Assembly: GCF_002001015.1 (NCBI RefSeq)
Contig: NZ_MUNO01000007.1
Coordinates: forward strand, 1 to 64,000
DNA from: Polaromonas sp. A23
Lineage (GTDB): Bacteria; Pseudomonadota; Gammaproteobacteria; Burkholderiales; Burkholderiaceae_C
DNA: 64,000 nt
Direction of reading: 5' to 3'
Below, in pieces: positions 32,754 to 45,144 of the stretch (its first letter is position 1; each line of letters opens with the position of its first letter). The position numbers and the translations under genes were made by a program. Under the pieces are notes generated by a model. That model had not been told where the DNA came from. It did not search any database and saw only the letters and a program-made list of their open reading frames with translations.

Positions 32754-33203
32754 TCAAAGTTGCCAGCGAAAAATCCGGGGGGCGAATTCACCCAATCGCG
32801 CAATCCTGAGTTCGATCACGCCCGGTCGCGGCGCCGGAACATCGAAGGCCAACAACCCTTCGCGGTGATGGCCGCCGGGTGGCGCTCCCTCCCAGCTCAC
32901 AGGCTTGAATGTGCGGCCCTCGTCAGTCGCCAGGGTGGCGCTGCGGGCCAGGTCATCGTTCAAGTCTGCGCTGTGGGTGTCCAGCACAACTGTGAACTCC
33001 CATCGGCTGTCCAGGGTTCCGATTGATTTCGGTGTTACCTTGATCGTTACCCCTCGGTCGCTCGTCGACCGTGTGGTGGTCGCTTCAGGACTTGTCTGTG
33101 CCATCGCACCCCGGGGCGCTGACGCCAGCACAAGCCCGGCGCAGGCTATCGCGCCAGCGAACAGGCTGCGCCTACTCAATGGGTGGTCTCGTGTGTCAAA
33201 CAT
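32754..33203 (-). CDS. Tat-exported periplasmic protein of unknown family
   Basis: A 149-residue protein with a Tat signal (SRRSLFAGAIA, cleaved after about 35) and a beta-rich body with VTPKSIGTLDSRWEFTVVLD and PGVIELRIARLGEFAPRIF. No family recognised. Its place in a coupled set with DUF2933 suggests a metal-linked periplasmic role. Confidence 0.7.
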   Translation of the reverse strand: MFDTRDHPLSRRSLFAGAIACAGLVLASAPRGAMAQTSPEATTTRSTSDRGVTIKVTPKSIGTLDSRWEFTVVLDTHSADLNDDLARSATLATDEGRTFKPVSWEGAPPGGHHREGLLAFDVPAPRPGVIELRIARLGEFAPRIFRWQL

Positions 33204-33374
33204 ACCGGTCTCCTCAGGAAATAATTTGCACTGAAAATGCAGCGTACTGGCGTCAACGCAGGAGCTGGCGCGATGCCGGACCCACGCCCAACCACCTGGA
33301 CACTGCGCTCCTGGACTTGGAAATAAACGCGGATCTTCGGAACGCGAGGTTCCGGGCCAGCCGTCAGCAGGTGG

Positions 33375-33818
33375 CTAAAGTGTCAGCCGGGAGTAGCGCA
33401 CCCGCATGGGCCGCTCAGGTAGAACGGGTTGGGTGTCGTCGAATCTCCGAGGCGACGTCGCAACAGGCGTCAACGCTGTCCAGAGAATGGACACCAGAGG
33501 CGCCGGACCAGGATCGACCTGGTCTGCCGTCAAGTCCTGCCTGGGCAAGGAATGCCCACCATCGTCGCAGGCCTTCAGGCACGGGGCCTTGGCAACATGC
33601 GAGTCGTCGTCGTGGCCAGCCACAACTCCCGCATGACCTGGGGAGACAAAGGGGGCTTGCGCGATTTCGAATAGTTCGACGGGTGCTGCGTGGGCGTGCG
33701 TGACGCGCGCTTCCAGCAAGCAGGCATTGGCGACTCCTGAAGCCAGAGCAAACAGCCACCCCAGCAACACCAGGAATGCGGTGTGGCGTTTGGTGCGGGT
33801 GCTGAAAGAAAGTTTCAT
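33375..33818 (-). CDS. Small exported protein with His/Cys loop
   Basis: A 147-residue protein with a signal peptide (about 10-33, ending VANAC, the Cys possibly a lipobox) and a loop HDDDSHVAKAPCLKACDDGGH that could bind metal. No family recognised. It is the first gene of the minus-strand set, 170 bp upstream of the Tat-exported protein gene; nothing else is seen in that gap. Confidence 0.65.
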   Translation of the reverse strand: MKLSFSTRTKRHTAFLVLLGWLFALASGVANACLLEARVTHAHAAPVELFEIAQAPFVSPGHAGVVAGHDDDSHVAKAPCLKACDDGGHSLPRQDLTADQVDPGPAPLVSILWTALTPVATSPRRFDDTQPVLPERPMRVRYSRLTL

Positions 33819-33868
33819 GGACGTGCAGGTTCCGAAAGTCCATGCTAACGGCGCCCCGCGACGGCGAA

Positions 33869-33882
33869 TTGATATGCATCAA
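33869..33882. promoter_or_regulatory. Perfect FNR/ANR box
   Basis: TTGATATGCATCAA matches the FNR/ANR consensus TTGAT-N4-ATCAA exactly. It lies 211 bp before the P-type ATPase ATG and 51 bp before the divergent gene. A degenerate second site, TTGATGTAACGCAA, is at 33995-34008, closer to the ATPase. Confidence 0.7.
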
Positions 33883-34092
33883 AGGGGATGGTGCCCGTGG
33901 GTACGGTATGCCGGTAATCCCTGCAAACAGTCATGGATCCCGCAGTGCAGCACCGGCCTCCGATGGCAGCGTGATCACCGCGATGGCAGCGGGCTTGATG
34001 TAACGCAAGCGGCAGGGCATCCCATCCGCTGCGGCTGCGGTCTGCGGTTCGGCGTGGCCGTTTTTGCGCTAACCTGACAGGACCAACCTGTT

Positions 34093-36783
<2,691 letters not shown>

Positions 36784-36868
36784 AGGCAACCGCACGACTC
36801 CGACCCGCCATTTGCCATCCGCTGCCGCGAGTGCCGACGCCCGGTGTGAACCTTCTTTGGCAGGGCAA

Positions 36869-36933
36869 ATTTGCTATCATAAACATAGCTTCTTACGCCC
36901 ATAAACAAAGGGCTGGCGGCTATTTTTATCCGT
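36869..36933 (+). repeat. Dispersed AAATTnATAGCT repeat, copy H
   Basis: TTGCTATCATAAACATAGCT and ACAAAGGGCTGGCGGCTATTTTT show both blocks. It fills much of the 201-bp gap between the ATPase and TAXI genes. Confidence 0.75.
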
Positions 36934-36984
36934 AAAATCACCGTCTCGTCGATACCATCCGGCAGCTCATGTTATGGTTCAAAC

Positions 36985-38313
36985 ATGCCCAAAGCCATCC
37001 GCTATACCCTGCTTTCGCTGCGTGATCTCGCTGTCTCCGCCGGCCCCTTCATCGTGCTGGCTGTGGCGCTGCTGGTGCTGGCCTACATGTGGCTGGACCC
37101 GAACCCGCCCAAGCGCGTCACACTGGCCACCGGCCCGGCGCAAAGCGCGTATGAAGAGTTCGGCAAGCGCTACGCCAGAATCCTGGCCCAGGACGGCATC
37201 GAGGTGGTGCTGCTGCCCTCGCAGGGTTCGGCCCACAACCTGCAATTGCTGCGCGAAGGCAAGGTCGACCTCGGTTTTGTGCAGGGCGGCACCAGCAGCT
37301 ACGACGCCGCTGACGCCGAGGCCCTGACATCTCTGGGCAGCCTGTTTGTCGAGCCGCTGTGGCTGTTTTACCAACAAGGCGCCCTCGGGCATGAACGGAA
37401 AGCGACGAGCGTGAGGGCCCTTAATTCACTTACCCAACTTCAAGGCCTGCGCGTCAACCTCGGCACACCCGGCAGCGGCGTGCCCAACCTGATGGGCAAG
37501 CTGCTGGAAAGCAACCGCATCGACCCCGCCAGCCTGCGCATCTCGAACCTGGACCAGACGCCCGCAACAGTTGCGTTTCTCGGCGGTGAGCTTGATGCGA
37601 TTGTGTTTGCCTCTGCACCTGAATCACTGATGGTGCAAATGTTGCTGCAGACACCCGGCGTGAAACTCATGAATTTCACGCAGAGCGAAGCTTATTCCAA
37701 GCGCTTTGCCTTCCTGAGCACGGCACGCCTTCCGCAGGGTGTGGTGGACCTGGCCGGCAATATTCCGCCCGAGGATGTCAGCCTCGTCGCAACCACCACC
37801 TCGCTCATCGCCAGAAGCACGACCCATCCGGCCCTGGTGCAGCTGTTTGCGCAGGCTGGCAACGTCATTCACAGTCCTGCGGGGTGGTTCAAAAGCGCCC
37901 GCGAATTCCCCAACCGGGACAACAACGAGTTGCCCATCTCCAAGGAAGCCGAACGCGCTATCAAGAACGACGCACCTCTGTTGCAGCGCTACCTGCCCTT
38001 CTGGGTGGCCAATCTGGTCGAGCGCATGTGGCTGGCGATGGGCATCATCATTGCGGTCATGCTGCCGCTGTCGCGCATCGTGCCGCCCCTGTATGAATTC
38101 CGCGTTCGCTCACGCATCTTCAGATGGTACGGACAGCTTCGTGACATTGAAAACCGAATTGAAGGCACACGCAACACGGGCGCGCTCCTCGACGAACTCA
38201 ACGCCCTGGAAAGCCGCGCCGAGAAAATCAGCGTGCCACTTTCCTACACCGATGAGCTTTATGCGCTACGCAGCAATATTCATCTGGTGCGCAAGAAGTT
38301 GCAGCGGTTGTAG
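36985..38313 (+). CDS. TAXI-family TRAP solute-binding protein with membrane anchors
   Basis: A 442-residue protein. An N-terminal membrane segment (about 17-37) is followed by the TAXI domain (about 43-335; VTLATGPAQSAYEEFGKRYA, LQLLREGKVDLGFVQGGTS, VNLGTPGSGV), then a second membrane helix (about 347-368) and a cytoplasmic helical tail (about 375-442). Ordinary TAXI proteins are about 320 residues, free or singly anchored, and pair with a TRAP permease. None is adjacent here. Confidence 0.85.
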   Translation: MPKAIRYTLLSLRDLAVSAGPFIVLAVALLVLAYMWLDPNPPKRVTLATGPAQSAYEEFGKRYARILAQDGIEVVLLPSQGSAHNLQLLREGKVDLGFVQGGTSSYDAADAEALTSLGSLFVEPLWLFYQQGALGHERKATSVRALNSLTQLQGLRVNLGTPGSGVPNLMGKLLESNRIDPASLRISNLDQTPATVAFLGGELDAIVFASAPESLMVQMLLQTPGVKLMNFTQSEAYSKRFAFLSTARLPQGVVDLAGNIPPEDVSLVATTTSLIARSTTHPALVQLFAQAGNVIHSPAGWFKSAREFPNRDNNELPISKEAERAIKNDAPLLQRYLPFWVANLVERMWLAMGIIIAVMLPLSRIVPPLYEFRVRSRIFRWYGQLRDIENRIEGTRNTGALLDELNALESRAEKISVPLSYTDELYALRSNIHLVRKKLQRL

Positions 38314-38393
38314 CGATCTATCGCTATCAATAAACTAGGACCGTATGCGTCAATCCAGGAAAGGACGCTGCTACCTAATCACTGGAGCAGGAA

Positions 38394-39350
38394 ATGGAAA
38401 ACGTACCGCAGGAGTTGAAGCATGCGTTGGAAAAATTTTGCGACGCCGCAGACGATATCGTCAAGTCATTTACCAAGCCCATAGCCTCACAGGAACCTCC
38501 AAAAATCATTTGGCACTACACAAATGATGTTGGCTTGAGAGGAATCCTGGAGACCGGTCAGCTTTGGCTATCTGACATATTTAATCTCAACGATCCCTCT
38601 GAGCTACGCCACGGGTTTTCCCATGCGGTAAAAATCTTGAATAGCAAAGCAGAAAAAGGTCCCCCAGAAAGTCGGCTTTTCGCTAAACGTTTTTCTGACT
38701 TCTACGAAGGGGGTATGCAAGGTAGTGCTCATTATTTTGTCTGTTCGTTTAGTGCGGACGGTGATGACCTCGGGCAATGGCGGGCATATGCGGATAACGG
38801 GCGGGGTTACGCACTCGGGTTTGATGCCAAGGCTTTGGAACACGCTTTTACGCAACAGAACGGAATCCCAATACCAAGCAACAGCACATTCCCCATCACA
38901 TACAAAGACGAAGAACTTGCCGATCTACACCGCCAGATGATCGACAAAATGTTTGATCTGATCTCACTGTGGCGAGATAAAGCGATAGATGCCGCAGTAG
39001 TCATGGCTTACATTCAGGAATTGCACGCTCGCCTTGCAGTCCCTGCACTAGAAGCCTCTCTATTCTTCAAACACGAAGCGTATGAGAACGAGAGTGAGTA
39101 CAGGTTTATGCAGATTTTCAGAGGTGATACTCCGGCACCCGAAGTGAAGCGCAGATACCGCTCCTATGAGTTGGTCAAATACAAAGAGTTTGATTGGAAG
39201 CGCTTGGATGCCGGAGCGCTAAAACACATCGCCGTTGGCCCTGCGGCTGACTGCACGAAAGCCACACAATTTGCGGCAGACTGCGTAGCGGCATTCGACA
39301 TAGGAAACGCCGAAATAACATGTTCAAAAATTCCCTATCGCGCGCTATAA
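38394..39350 (+). CDS. DUF2971 family protein
   Basis: A 318-residue soluble protein with the DUF2971 core WHYTNDVGLRGILETGQLWL, SDIFNLNDPSELRHG, FVCSFSADGDDLGQWRAYADNG and ENESEYRFMQIF. Many members are linked with defence or toxin loci and carry HYT and E residues resembling ADP-ribosyltransferase motifs; this is a suggestion, not proof. The base composition is clearly more AT-rich than the neighbours, pointing to recent transfer. An adjoining unknown gene follows. Confidence 0.75.
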   Translation: MENVPQELKHALEKFCDAADDIVKSFTKPIASQEPPKIIWHYTNDVGLRGILETGQLWLSDIFNLNDPSELRHGFSHAVKILNSKAEKGPPESRLFAKRFSDFYEGGMQGSAHYFVCSFSADGDDLGQWRAYADNGRGYALGFDAKALEHAFTQQNGIPIPSNSTFPITYKDEELADLHRQMIDKMFDLISLWRDKAIDAAVVMAYIQELHARLAVPALEASLFFKHEAYENESEYRFMQIFRGDTPAPEVKRRYRSYELVKYKEFDWKRLDAGALKHIAVGPAADCTKATQFAADCVAAFDIGNAEITCSKIPYRAL

Positions 39351-39412
39351 AGGCTTGAGCATTGGATTTTTCATTTTGTAAGGCCGCACATCAGATTTCA
39401 GGAGTACCCATC

Positions 39413-39823
39413 ATGAATCCAGGCCATCACGTCGAAAGCTACCGCTTCTGGGACATCGTTACCCAGTGGGCAAGGGAAACGCTTCAGCACGAGCACGTCA
39501 TTGCCAGAGCTCTTGCCAAAGGTGTGCTCCGCGATGGGCTTAGGGCCCAAAGTGTGGACCCGAAATGGGTGAACAAGGGCACATTTGAATTGCGCGGCCT
39601 TCCACTGGTAGGCTACGTTGCAAAGAACGGATGCCTCCCGATATTCATACGTTCATCGGCGCTCAACCATCTGACTGAGGTGGTGGAGAACGCAGCCACG
39701 CCAGACCCTCAGGCCTTGTTTGAGGAATTCGTAACCAAGCAGGACTTCGGCGCATGGCTGCAGCAGGTGGGCATCAGCCCGCCCGGATTCTGGTTCGCCG
39801 TTGGTGAGCTTCAAGAAAGTTGA
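39413..39823 (+). CDS. Hypothetical protein next to DUF2971
   Basis: A 136-residue soluble protein with no recognised domain. It is acidic and aromatic (YRFWDIVTQWARETLQHE). CAGGAG seven bases before ATG 39413 makes this start strong. It sits 62 bp after the DUF2971 gene and 14 bp before the VOC gene, so it could belong to either. GC content is intermediate. Confidence 0.65.
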   Translation: MNPGHHVESYRFWDIVTQWARETLQHEHVIARALAKGVLRDGLRAQSVDPKWVNKGTFELRGLPLVGYVAKNGCLPIFIRSSALNHLTEVVENAATPDPQALFEEFVTKQDFGAWLQQVGISPPGFWFAVGELQES

Positions 39824-39837
39824 CGAAGAGGACCACC

Positions 39838-40221
39838 ATGCCCATCCAACTGAACCACACCATTGTTCACGCACGGGATTCGCTGACCTCGGCCACCTTT
39901 CTTGCAGACATGCTGGGGCTGGCTGCACCAGTCCGGTTCGGCCCCTTCCATGGCGTGGAGCTTGACAACGGCGTCACCCTCGACTTCATCTCGCATGACG
40001 GTGAGCTCATCATCGAGCACTACGCCTTCCTGGTGAGTGAAGAGGAGTTCGACACCATCTTCGGTCGCATCCGTGCACGTCAGCTTCCCTACTGGGCCGA
40101 CCCGGGCCATCAGCAAGCCGACCAGATCAACCACCATGACGGCGGGCGCGGCGTTTACTGGAACAACCCGGACGGCCACTACCTGGAAATCATCACCCGG
40201 CCCTACGGTAGCGGCGGCTGA
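39838..40221 (+). CDS. VOC superfamily (glyoxalase/bleomycin resistance-like) protein
   Basis: A 127-residue metal-binding fold: LNHTIVHARDSLTSATFLADMLGL at the start with the first His, IIEHYAFLV, then GRGVYWNNPDGHYLEIITRPY with the final Glu. Two VOC half-modules make one small protein that probably dimerises. The reaction is unknown. GAGG precedes the ATG. Its 3' end overlaps the convergent redoxin gene by 19 bp. Confidence 0.85.
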   Translation: MPIQLNHTIVHARDSLTSATFLADMLGLAAPVRFGPFHGVELDNGVTLDFISHDGELIIEHYAFLVSEEEFDTIFGRIRARQLPYWADPGHQQADQINHHDGGRGVYWNNPDGHYLEIITRPYGSGG

Positions 40222-40709
40222 GCCGGCGTAAACGGCTCACCGAGGAGCCTGCCGAGCAGCGCACCAAGCGGCAAGTCGTCCGCGTGCCCAAAATGATTCA
40301 GGCGAATTCGTCCTCCGCGGTCCACCACAATGAGACTGGGCGTCCCCCGCAGCGCGTAGGCCTGCATGGTCAGCGGGACATGCCCACGCTCTGGCGGCTG
40401 GTCAATGCCAATGGGAAATGACAAACCATACTCGTGCGCAAACACCTGCAGCGCCTGGGCATTCATCACCGTGTGGTGTTCAAACACAGTGTGCAGGCCA
40501 ATAATGGCCAGCTCATGTGCAGGAAACGCAGCCTGAATCCGTTTAGCCTGCGGAATGCCCTGAGAGACGCAGCCGGGGCACAACATCTGAAAAGCATGCA
40601 ACACCACCACGCGCCCGCGCAAGTGTTCCAGGCTGACGGGCTCAGGCGTGTTGAGCCATTGCCTAACTTGCAGCGCGGGCGCCAGTTCCATTGCGGCGTT
40701 CATGCTCAT
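40203..40709 (-). CDS. Peroxiredoxin/TlpA-like redoxin
   Basis: A 168-residue thioredoxin-fold protein with the redox motif QMLCPGCVSQG (CPGC) at about 44-47 and a long C-terminal domain with GTPSLIVVDRGGRIRLNHFG, the cis-Pro loop. No signal peptide. It starts in the stop codon of the preceding periplasmic-protein gene (ATGA), so the two are coupled and under the divergent AraC gene. Confidence 0.85.
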   Translation of the reverse strand: MSMNAAMELAPALQVRQWLNTPEPVSLEHLRGRVVVLHAFQMLCPGCVSQGIPQAKRIQAAFPAHELAIIGLHTVFEHHTVMNAQALQVFAHEYGLSFPIGIDQPPERGHVPLTMQAYALRGTPSLIVVDRGGRIRLNHFGHADDLPLGALLGRLLGEPFTPAQPPLP

Positions 40710-41464
40710 TGATTCACTTTGCCCGGCAAGGACAAATCGCCCGAGCCCACTTTGAACACGTTGGCCACACACAGCAACGGGTTGTGAACACTCGCGTTGA
40801 CGCGCAAGGCGGCGGTGACACCGTCGAAACCGGCGGTGTTGACTGCACCTATGTCATCGAAGGGCACACGTACTTCCAGCGTTTGGCCTTTCAAGATGGG
40901 GCTCCAGCCGGGGCTGTCGATCAGCAAAGGAAGCCCGGGCCAGGTCTTGGGCAGGCGCGGCTTGCCGCCTTCCGGAATATCCACCACCTTGAGCGCACCC
41001 TTGCCGCACGCGTCGTCAGGTTGCAGCACCACCCAGTGCGAATGCCAGACGTTGCCGTCGTTTTTTGGATTGCCGTCGCCGTTCTCGTCGAACAGCGGCG
41101 TGTCATCGAAGTCGGGATGCGAAGTCACGGCAAACGCCAGAATGCCGCTCTTGGTTTCGAAGCCAACCACCGCCGGATCGAGCGCGGTCGGCCACACATA
41201 CGAAAACACTTTGCTGCCCGCAAGCTTGCCCGTGCGTGCCGGCTTGCTGGCGCCCGCCTTGCCCGACACAGCAATATGGAACACGGCAGCGTTTCCTTCG
41301 GTGCTGATTTTGGTGTGGAAGATGTCAAACGCGGCTGTCACGGCCTTTGCCGGCTGACTACGGATACCGCCCTTGTGATCGTGGTCATGTGCCAAAGCTG
41401 GCGTTGCAGACACAGCCAGTGCGAGCACCAAAGCGATTGAAAAGTGGGAGGGTTGCAGTTTCAT
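40706..41464 (-). CDS. Exported beta-rich protein of unknown family
   Basis: A 252-residue periplasmic protein with a signal peptide (about 1-24, ATPALA) and a His-rich mature start (HDHDHKGG). The body includes FETKSGILAFAVTSHPDFDDTPLFD and a calcium-like DENGDGNPKNDG. It resembles DOMON-type or dehydrogenase gamma subunits only faintly. Coupled to the redoxin gene, divergent from AraC. Confidence 0.7.
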   Translation of the reverse strand: MKLQPSHFSIALVLALAVSATPALAHDHDHKGGIRSQPAKAVTAAFDIFHTKISTEGNAAVFHIAVSGKAGASKPARTGKLAGSKVFSYVWPTALDPAVVGFETKSGILAFAVTSHPDFDDTPLFDENGDGNPKNDGNVWHSHWVVLQPDDACGKGALKVVDIPEGGKPRLPKTWPGLPLLIDSPGWSPILKGQTLEVRVPFDDIGAVNTAGFDGVTAALRVNASVHNPLLCVANVFKVGSGDLSLPGKVNQ

Positions 41465-41586
41465 GGTTCTTCCTTTGAGGTGTTCAAACAAGGCGCGCAC
41501 CGTTGCGCACCCAGGCAGTGTCATGGGAGAATCCATACCAATTAAGTCATTTCATCCTGATAACAACCCAATTCGTCCAGAACCAG

Positions 41587-42444
41587 ATGCTTACCTCTAG
41601 TGCCTCTGTTGACCGCCTCTCGTCGCTGCTGGAGCGCTTCAGGGTGCGGGCACATCTGTTTCACAGCGGACCCTTGTGCGGTGTCAGTCATTTCGCCGCG
41701 GAGCCGGGCCGGGGGTTTCTTCATGTGCTGCGACGCGGCAGCATGGTGGTCACGCACAAACCCAGACACGGCGCACCCACCAAGGTGGTGGTGAACGAAC
41801 CCACGTTGCTGTTCTACCCGCGCCCGCTGGCGCACAACTTTCACAACGCGCCACGGGAAGGCTCGGACTTTGTCTGCGCCACACTCGATTTCGAAGGCGG
41901 CGTCAATCACCCGCTGGCTTGCGCCTTGCCAGCGCTGATCGTTTTGCCCTTGCGCGAAGTAGACGGCCTGGAGCACACGCTGGCCTTGCTCTTCGCCGAA
42001 ACAGAACGCCTGCGCTGCGGCCAGCGGCTGCTGGCAGACCGCATGTTTGAAGTGCTGTTGTTGCAGCTGCTGCGCTGGCTGCTCGATCACCCGGAAGAGG
42101 CTGGCCTGCCCAAAGGGTTGCTGACGGGCCTGGCGCATCCCCGGCTGGCCCGCGCGCTGGTGGCCGTGCACGAGCTGCCCGGTGACGCATGGACACTGGA
42201 GTCCATGGCCGCACAGGCGGGCATGTCGCGCAGCGCATTTGCCGCAACGTTCAAAGACCATGTGGGTGAGACGCCTGCAGACTATCTGCTGCGCTGGCGG
42301 GTCTCGGTTGCGCAAACCCTGTTGCGCAACGGCCAGTCCATCAAGGCCGCGGCCGATACGCTGGGCTACGCCAGCGCCTCGTCGTTTTCACGGGCCTTCA
42401 CACAAACTACGGGTGTGTCGCCCCGCGCCTGGCTACAGCTATAA
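41587..42444 (+). CDS. AraC-family transcriptional regulator
   Basis: A 285-residue regulator with an N-terminal cupin-like sensing domain (about 1-170; GPLCGVSHFAAEPGRGF) and C-terminal double HTH (about 190-285; WTLESMAAQAGMSRSAFAATF and ADTLGYASASSFSRAF, PRAWL). It is divergent from the exported-protein/redoxin pair and probably controls it. Confidence 0.9.
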   Translation: MLTSSASVDRLSSLLERFRVRAHLFHSGPLCGVSHFAAEPGRGFLHVLRRGSMVVTHKPRHGAPTKVVVNEPTLLFYPRPLAHNFHNAPREGSDFVCATLDFEGGVNHPLACALPALIVLPLREVDGLEHTLALLFAETERLRCGQRLLADRMFEVLLLQLLRWLLDHPEEAGLPKGLLTGLAHPRLARALVAVHELPGDAWTLESMAAQAGMSRSAFAATFKDHVGETPADYLLRWRVSVAQTLLRNGQSIKAAADTLGYASASSFSRAFTQTTGVSPRAWLQL

Positions 42445-42464
42445 GTTACAGGGCAGGCAGAAAG

Positions 42465-43007
42465 TCAAAGCCCCAGGGCCTTCCAGCCCGCATGCCCGAG
42501 CTTTTCCAGCGTCTGGATGTTCTGCTCAAAAATCGCGTCGGCTTCGGGAAAAGCTTCCACCGCGCGCTCCACGCTTTCTTCACGCAGCAAATGCAGGATG
42601 GCAAACGGTGCACGGTTGGTGTAGTTGCTGATGTCGTCCGGCTCGGTGCCGTCAAACTGGAATTTCGGGTGAAAGCTGGCAAGCTGAATCACGCCTTCGA
42701 GGTCATGTTCATCGACCACACCTTCGGCAATTTCGAGGAAATCATTGAAGTCCAGAAAGTCGTCGAACAGCGTGGGATGAATCAGCAGCGTGGTGTCGAT
42801 TTCTTCTGCAGGTGTTGCCACCAGCAGGTCGAGCTCCTTGTCGAGCTCCTCCAGCAAATCATCGGCATGGCGCGCCTTGCTCACCACCAGCCGCACCTGG
42901 TTTTTGACGTATACCGCTTTTGCAAACGGGCACAGGTTCAGGCCAATAACTGCTTTTTCGAGCCAGTGTTTCGTCGCCGCAAGAACAGCTTCGTCTGTCA
43001 TGCTCAT
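42465..43007 (-). CDS. DUF1415 domain protein
   Basis: A 180-residue cytoplasmic protein of the DUF1415 family: HWLEKAVIGLNLCPFAKAVY, TTLLIHPTLFDDFLDFNDFL, and QLASFHPKFQF. Conserved His and Cys residues hint at an enzyme, but no activity is known. Two start codons (43007, 43001) are close; the first was kept. Confidence 0.88.
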   Translation of the reverse strand: MSMTDEAVLAATKHWLEKAVIGLNLCPFAKAVYVKNQVRLVVSKARHADDLLEELDKELDLLVATPAEEIDTTLLIHPTLFDDFLDFNDFLEIAEGVVDEHDLEGVIQLASFHPKFQFDGTEPDDISNYTNRAPFAILHLLREESVERAVEAFPEADAIFEQNIQTLEKLGHAGWKALGL

Positions 43008-43030
43008 TACCCCTCTTAATCCAAGCAGGG

Positions 43031-43134
43031 GCCGCGGGTCTGGCTTTGCCAGCCCGCAGGCGCAGCGGCCCCCTCGGGGGGCAGGAAGCTACACGCAGTG
43101 AGCGACCGTGGGGGCATCAGCATCAGCGTGGGGG
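43031..43134. repeat. Comamonadaceae-type intergenic GC repeat
   Basis: GCGGCCCCCTCGGGGGGCAG and CACGCAGTGAGCGACCGTGG are recognisable pieces of a repeat that recurs between genes in this family of bacteria (recalled, not searched). CCCCCTCGGGGGG forms a tight hairpin that could terminate ettA or the DUF1415 gene. Confidence 0.45.
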
Positions 43135-43135
43135 C

Positions 43136-44797
<1,662 letters not shown>

Positions 44798-45144
44798 TTG
44801 TTTACAAATAATGAGCGAATGAAATGAGTGAATGCATCTGCGGCTGTAAGTCGCTGATGCGGCGCCGTTTCGGTAATACGTACTGGGCCATCGGAATAAA
44901 TTTCTGATTGAAGGAGAAGAAAAAAGGGGTCCGCAATCCTGCTGGAATTTGCGGCAATCCTCTGATTATCGTTCCATGCGACAATACCCAGGTTGCTGGC
45001 TCCAGTTGCTTTCAACATTTAGGCACACCTTCGGTGACAGTTTGGGTGCCCAGCCTGACTTTTTTACCCGTCTGCCTTCACTGGCGGAGGCCTTCACAGG
45101 CCCCCGACTGGCCGATCTTTAGCACCCACAGCGGTGCACTACCA
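44798..45144. other. Divergent region between ettA and the helicase gene
   Basis: 347 bp. On the minus side it holds the ettA leader ORF (44802-44891). The rest holds no other gene; the helicase frame stays open to 44908, but those codons lack helicase similarity. The helicase start has no clear ribosome site. Confidence 0.5.
44802..44891 (-). CDS. 29-residue leader ORF upstream of ettA
   Basis: Begins MAQYVLPKRRRISDLQPQMH and ends four bases before the ettA ATG. Its first six codons match the ettA start at 14 of 18 bases (MAQYV shared), so it may be a partial duplication. EttA itself lacks a Shine-Dalgarno sequence, which fits translational coupling to this ORF. Regulatory leader peptides are known for other ABC-F genes. 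Expression is not shown. Confidence 0.45.
   Translation of the reverse strand: MAQYVLPKRRRISDLQPQMHSLISFAHYL

Noticed and set aside
38305..38325. AGCGAT/ATCGCT palindrome after the TAXI gene as a terminator
   Set aside because: Very short stem, no GC-rich core and no T-run.
44908..45144. N-terminal extension of the DEAD-box helicase
   Set aside because: Translated extension has no helicase similarity; the Q motif begins at MTFENLNL.
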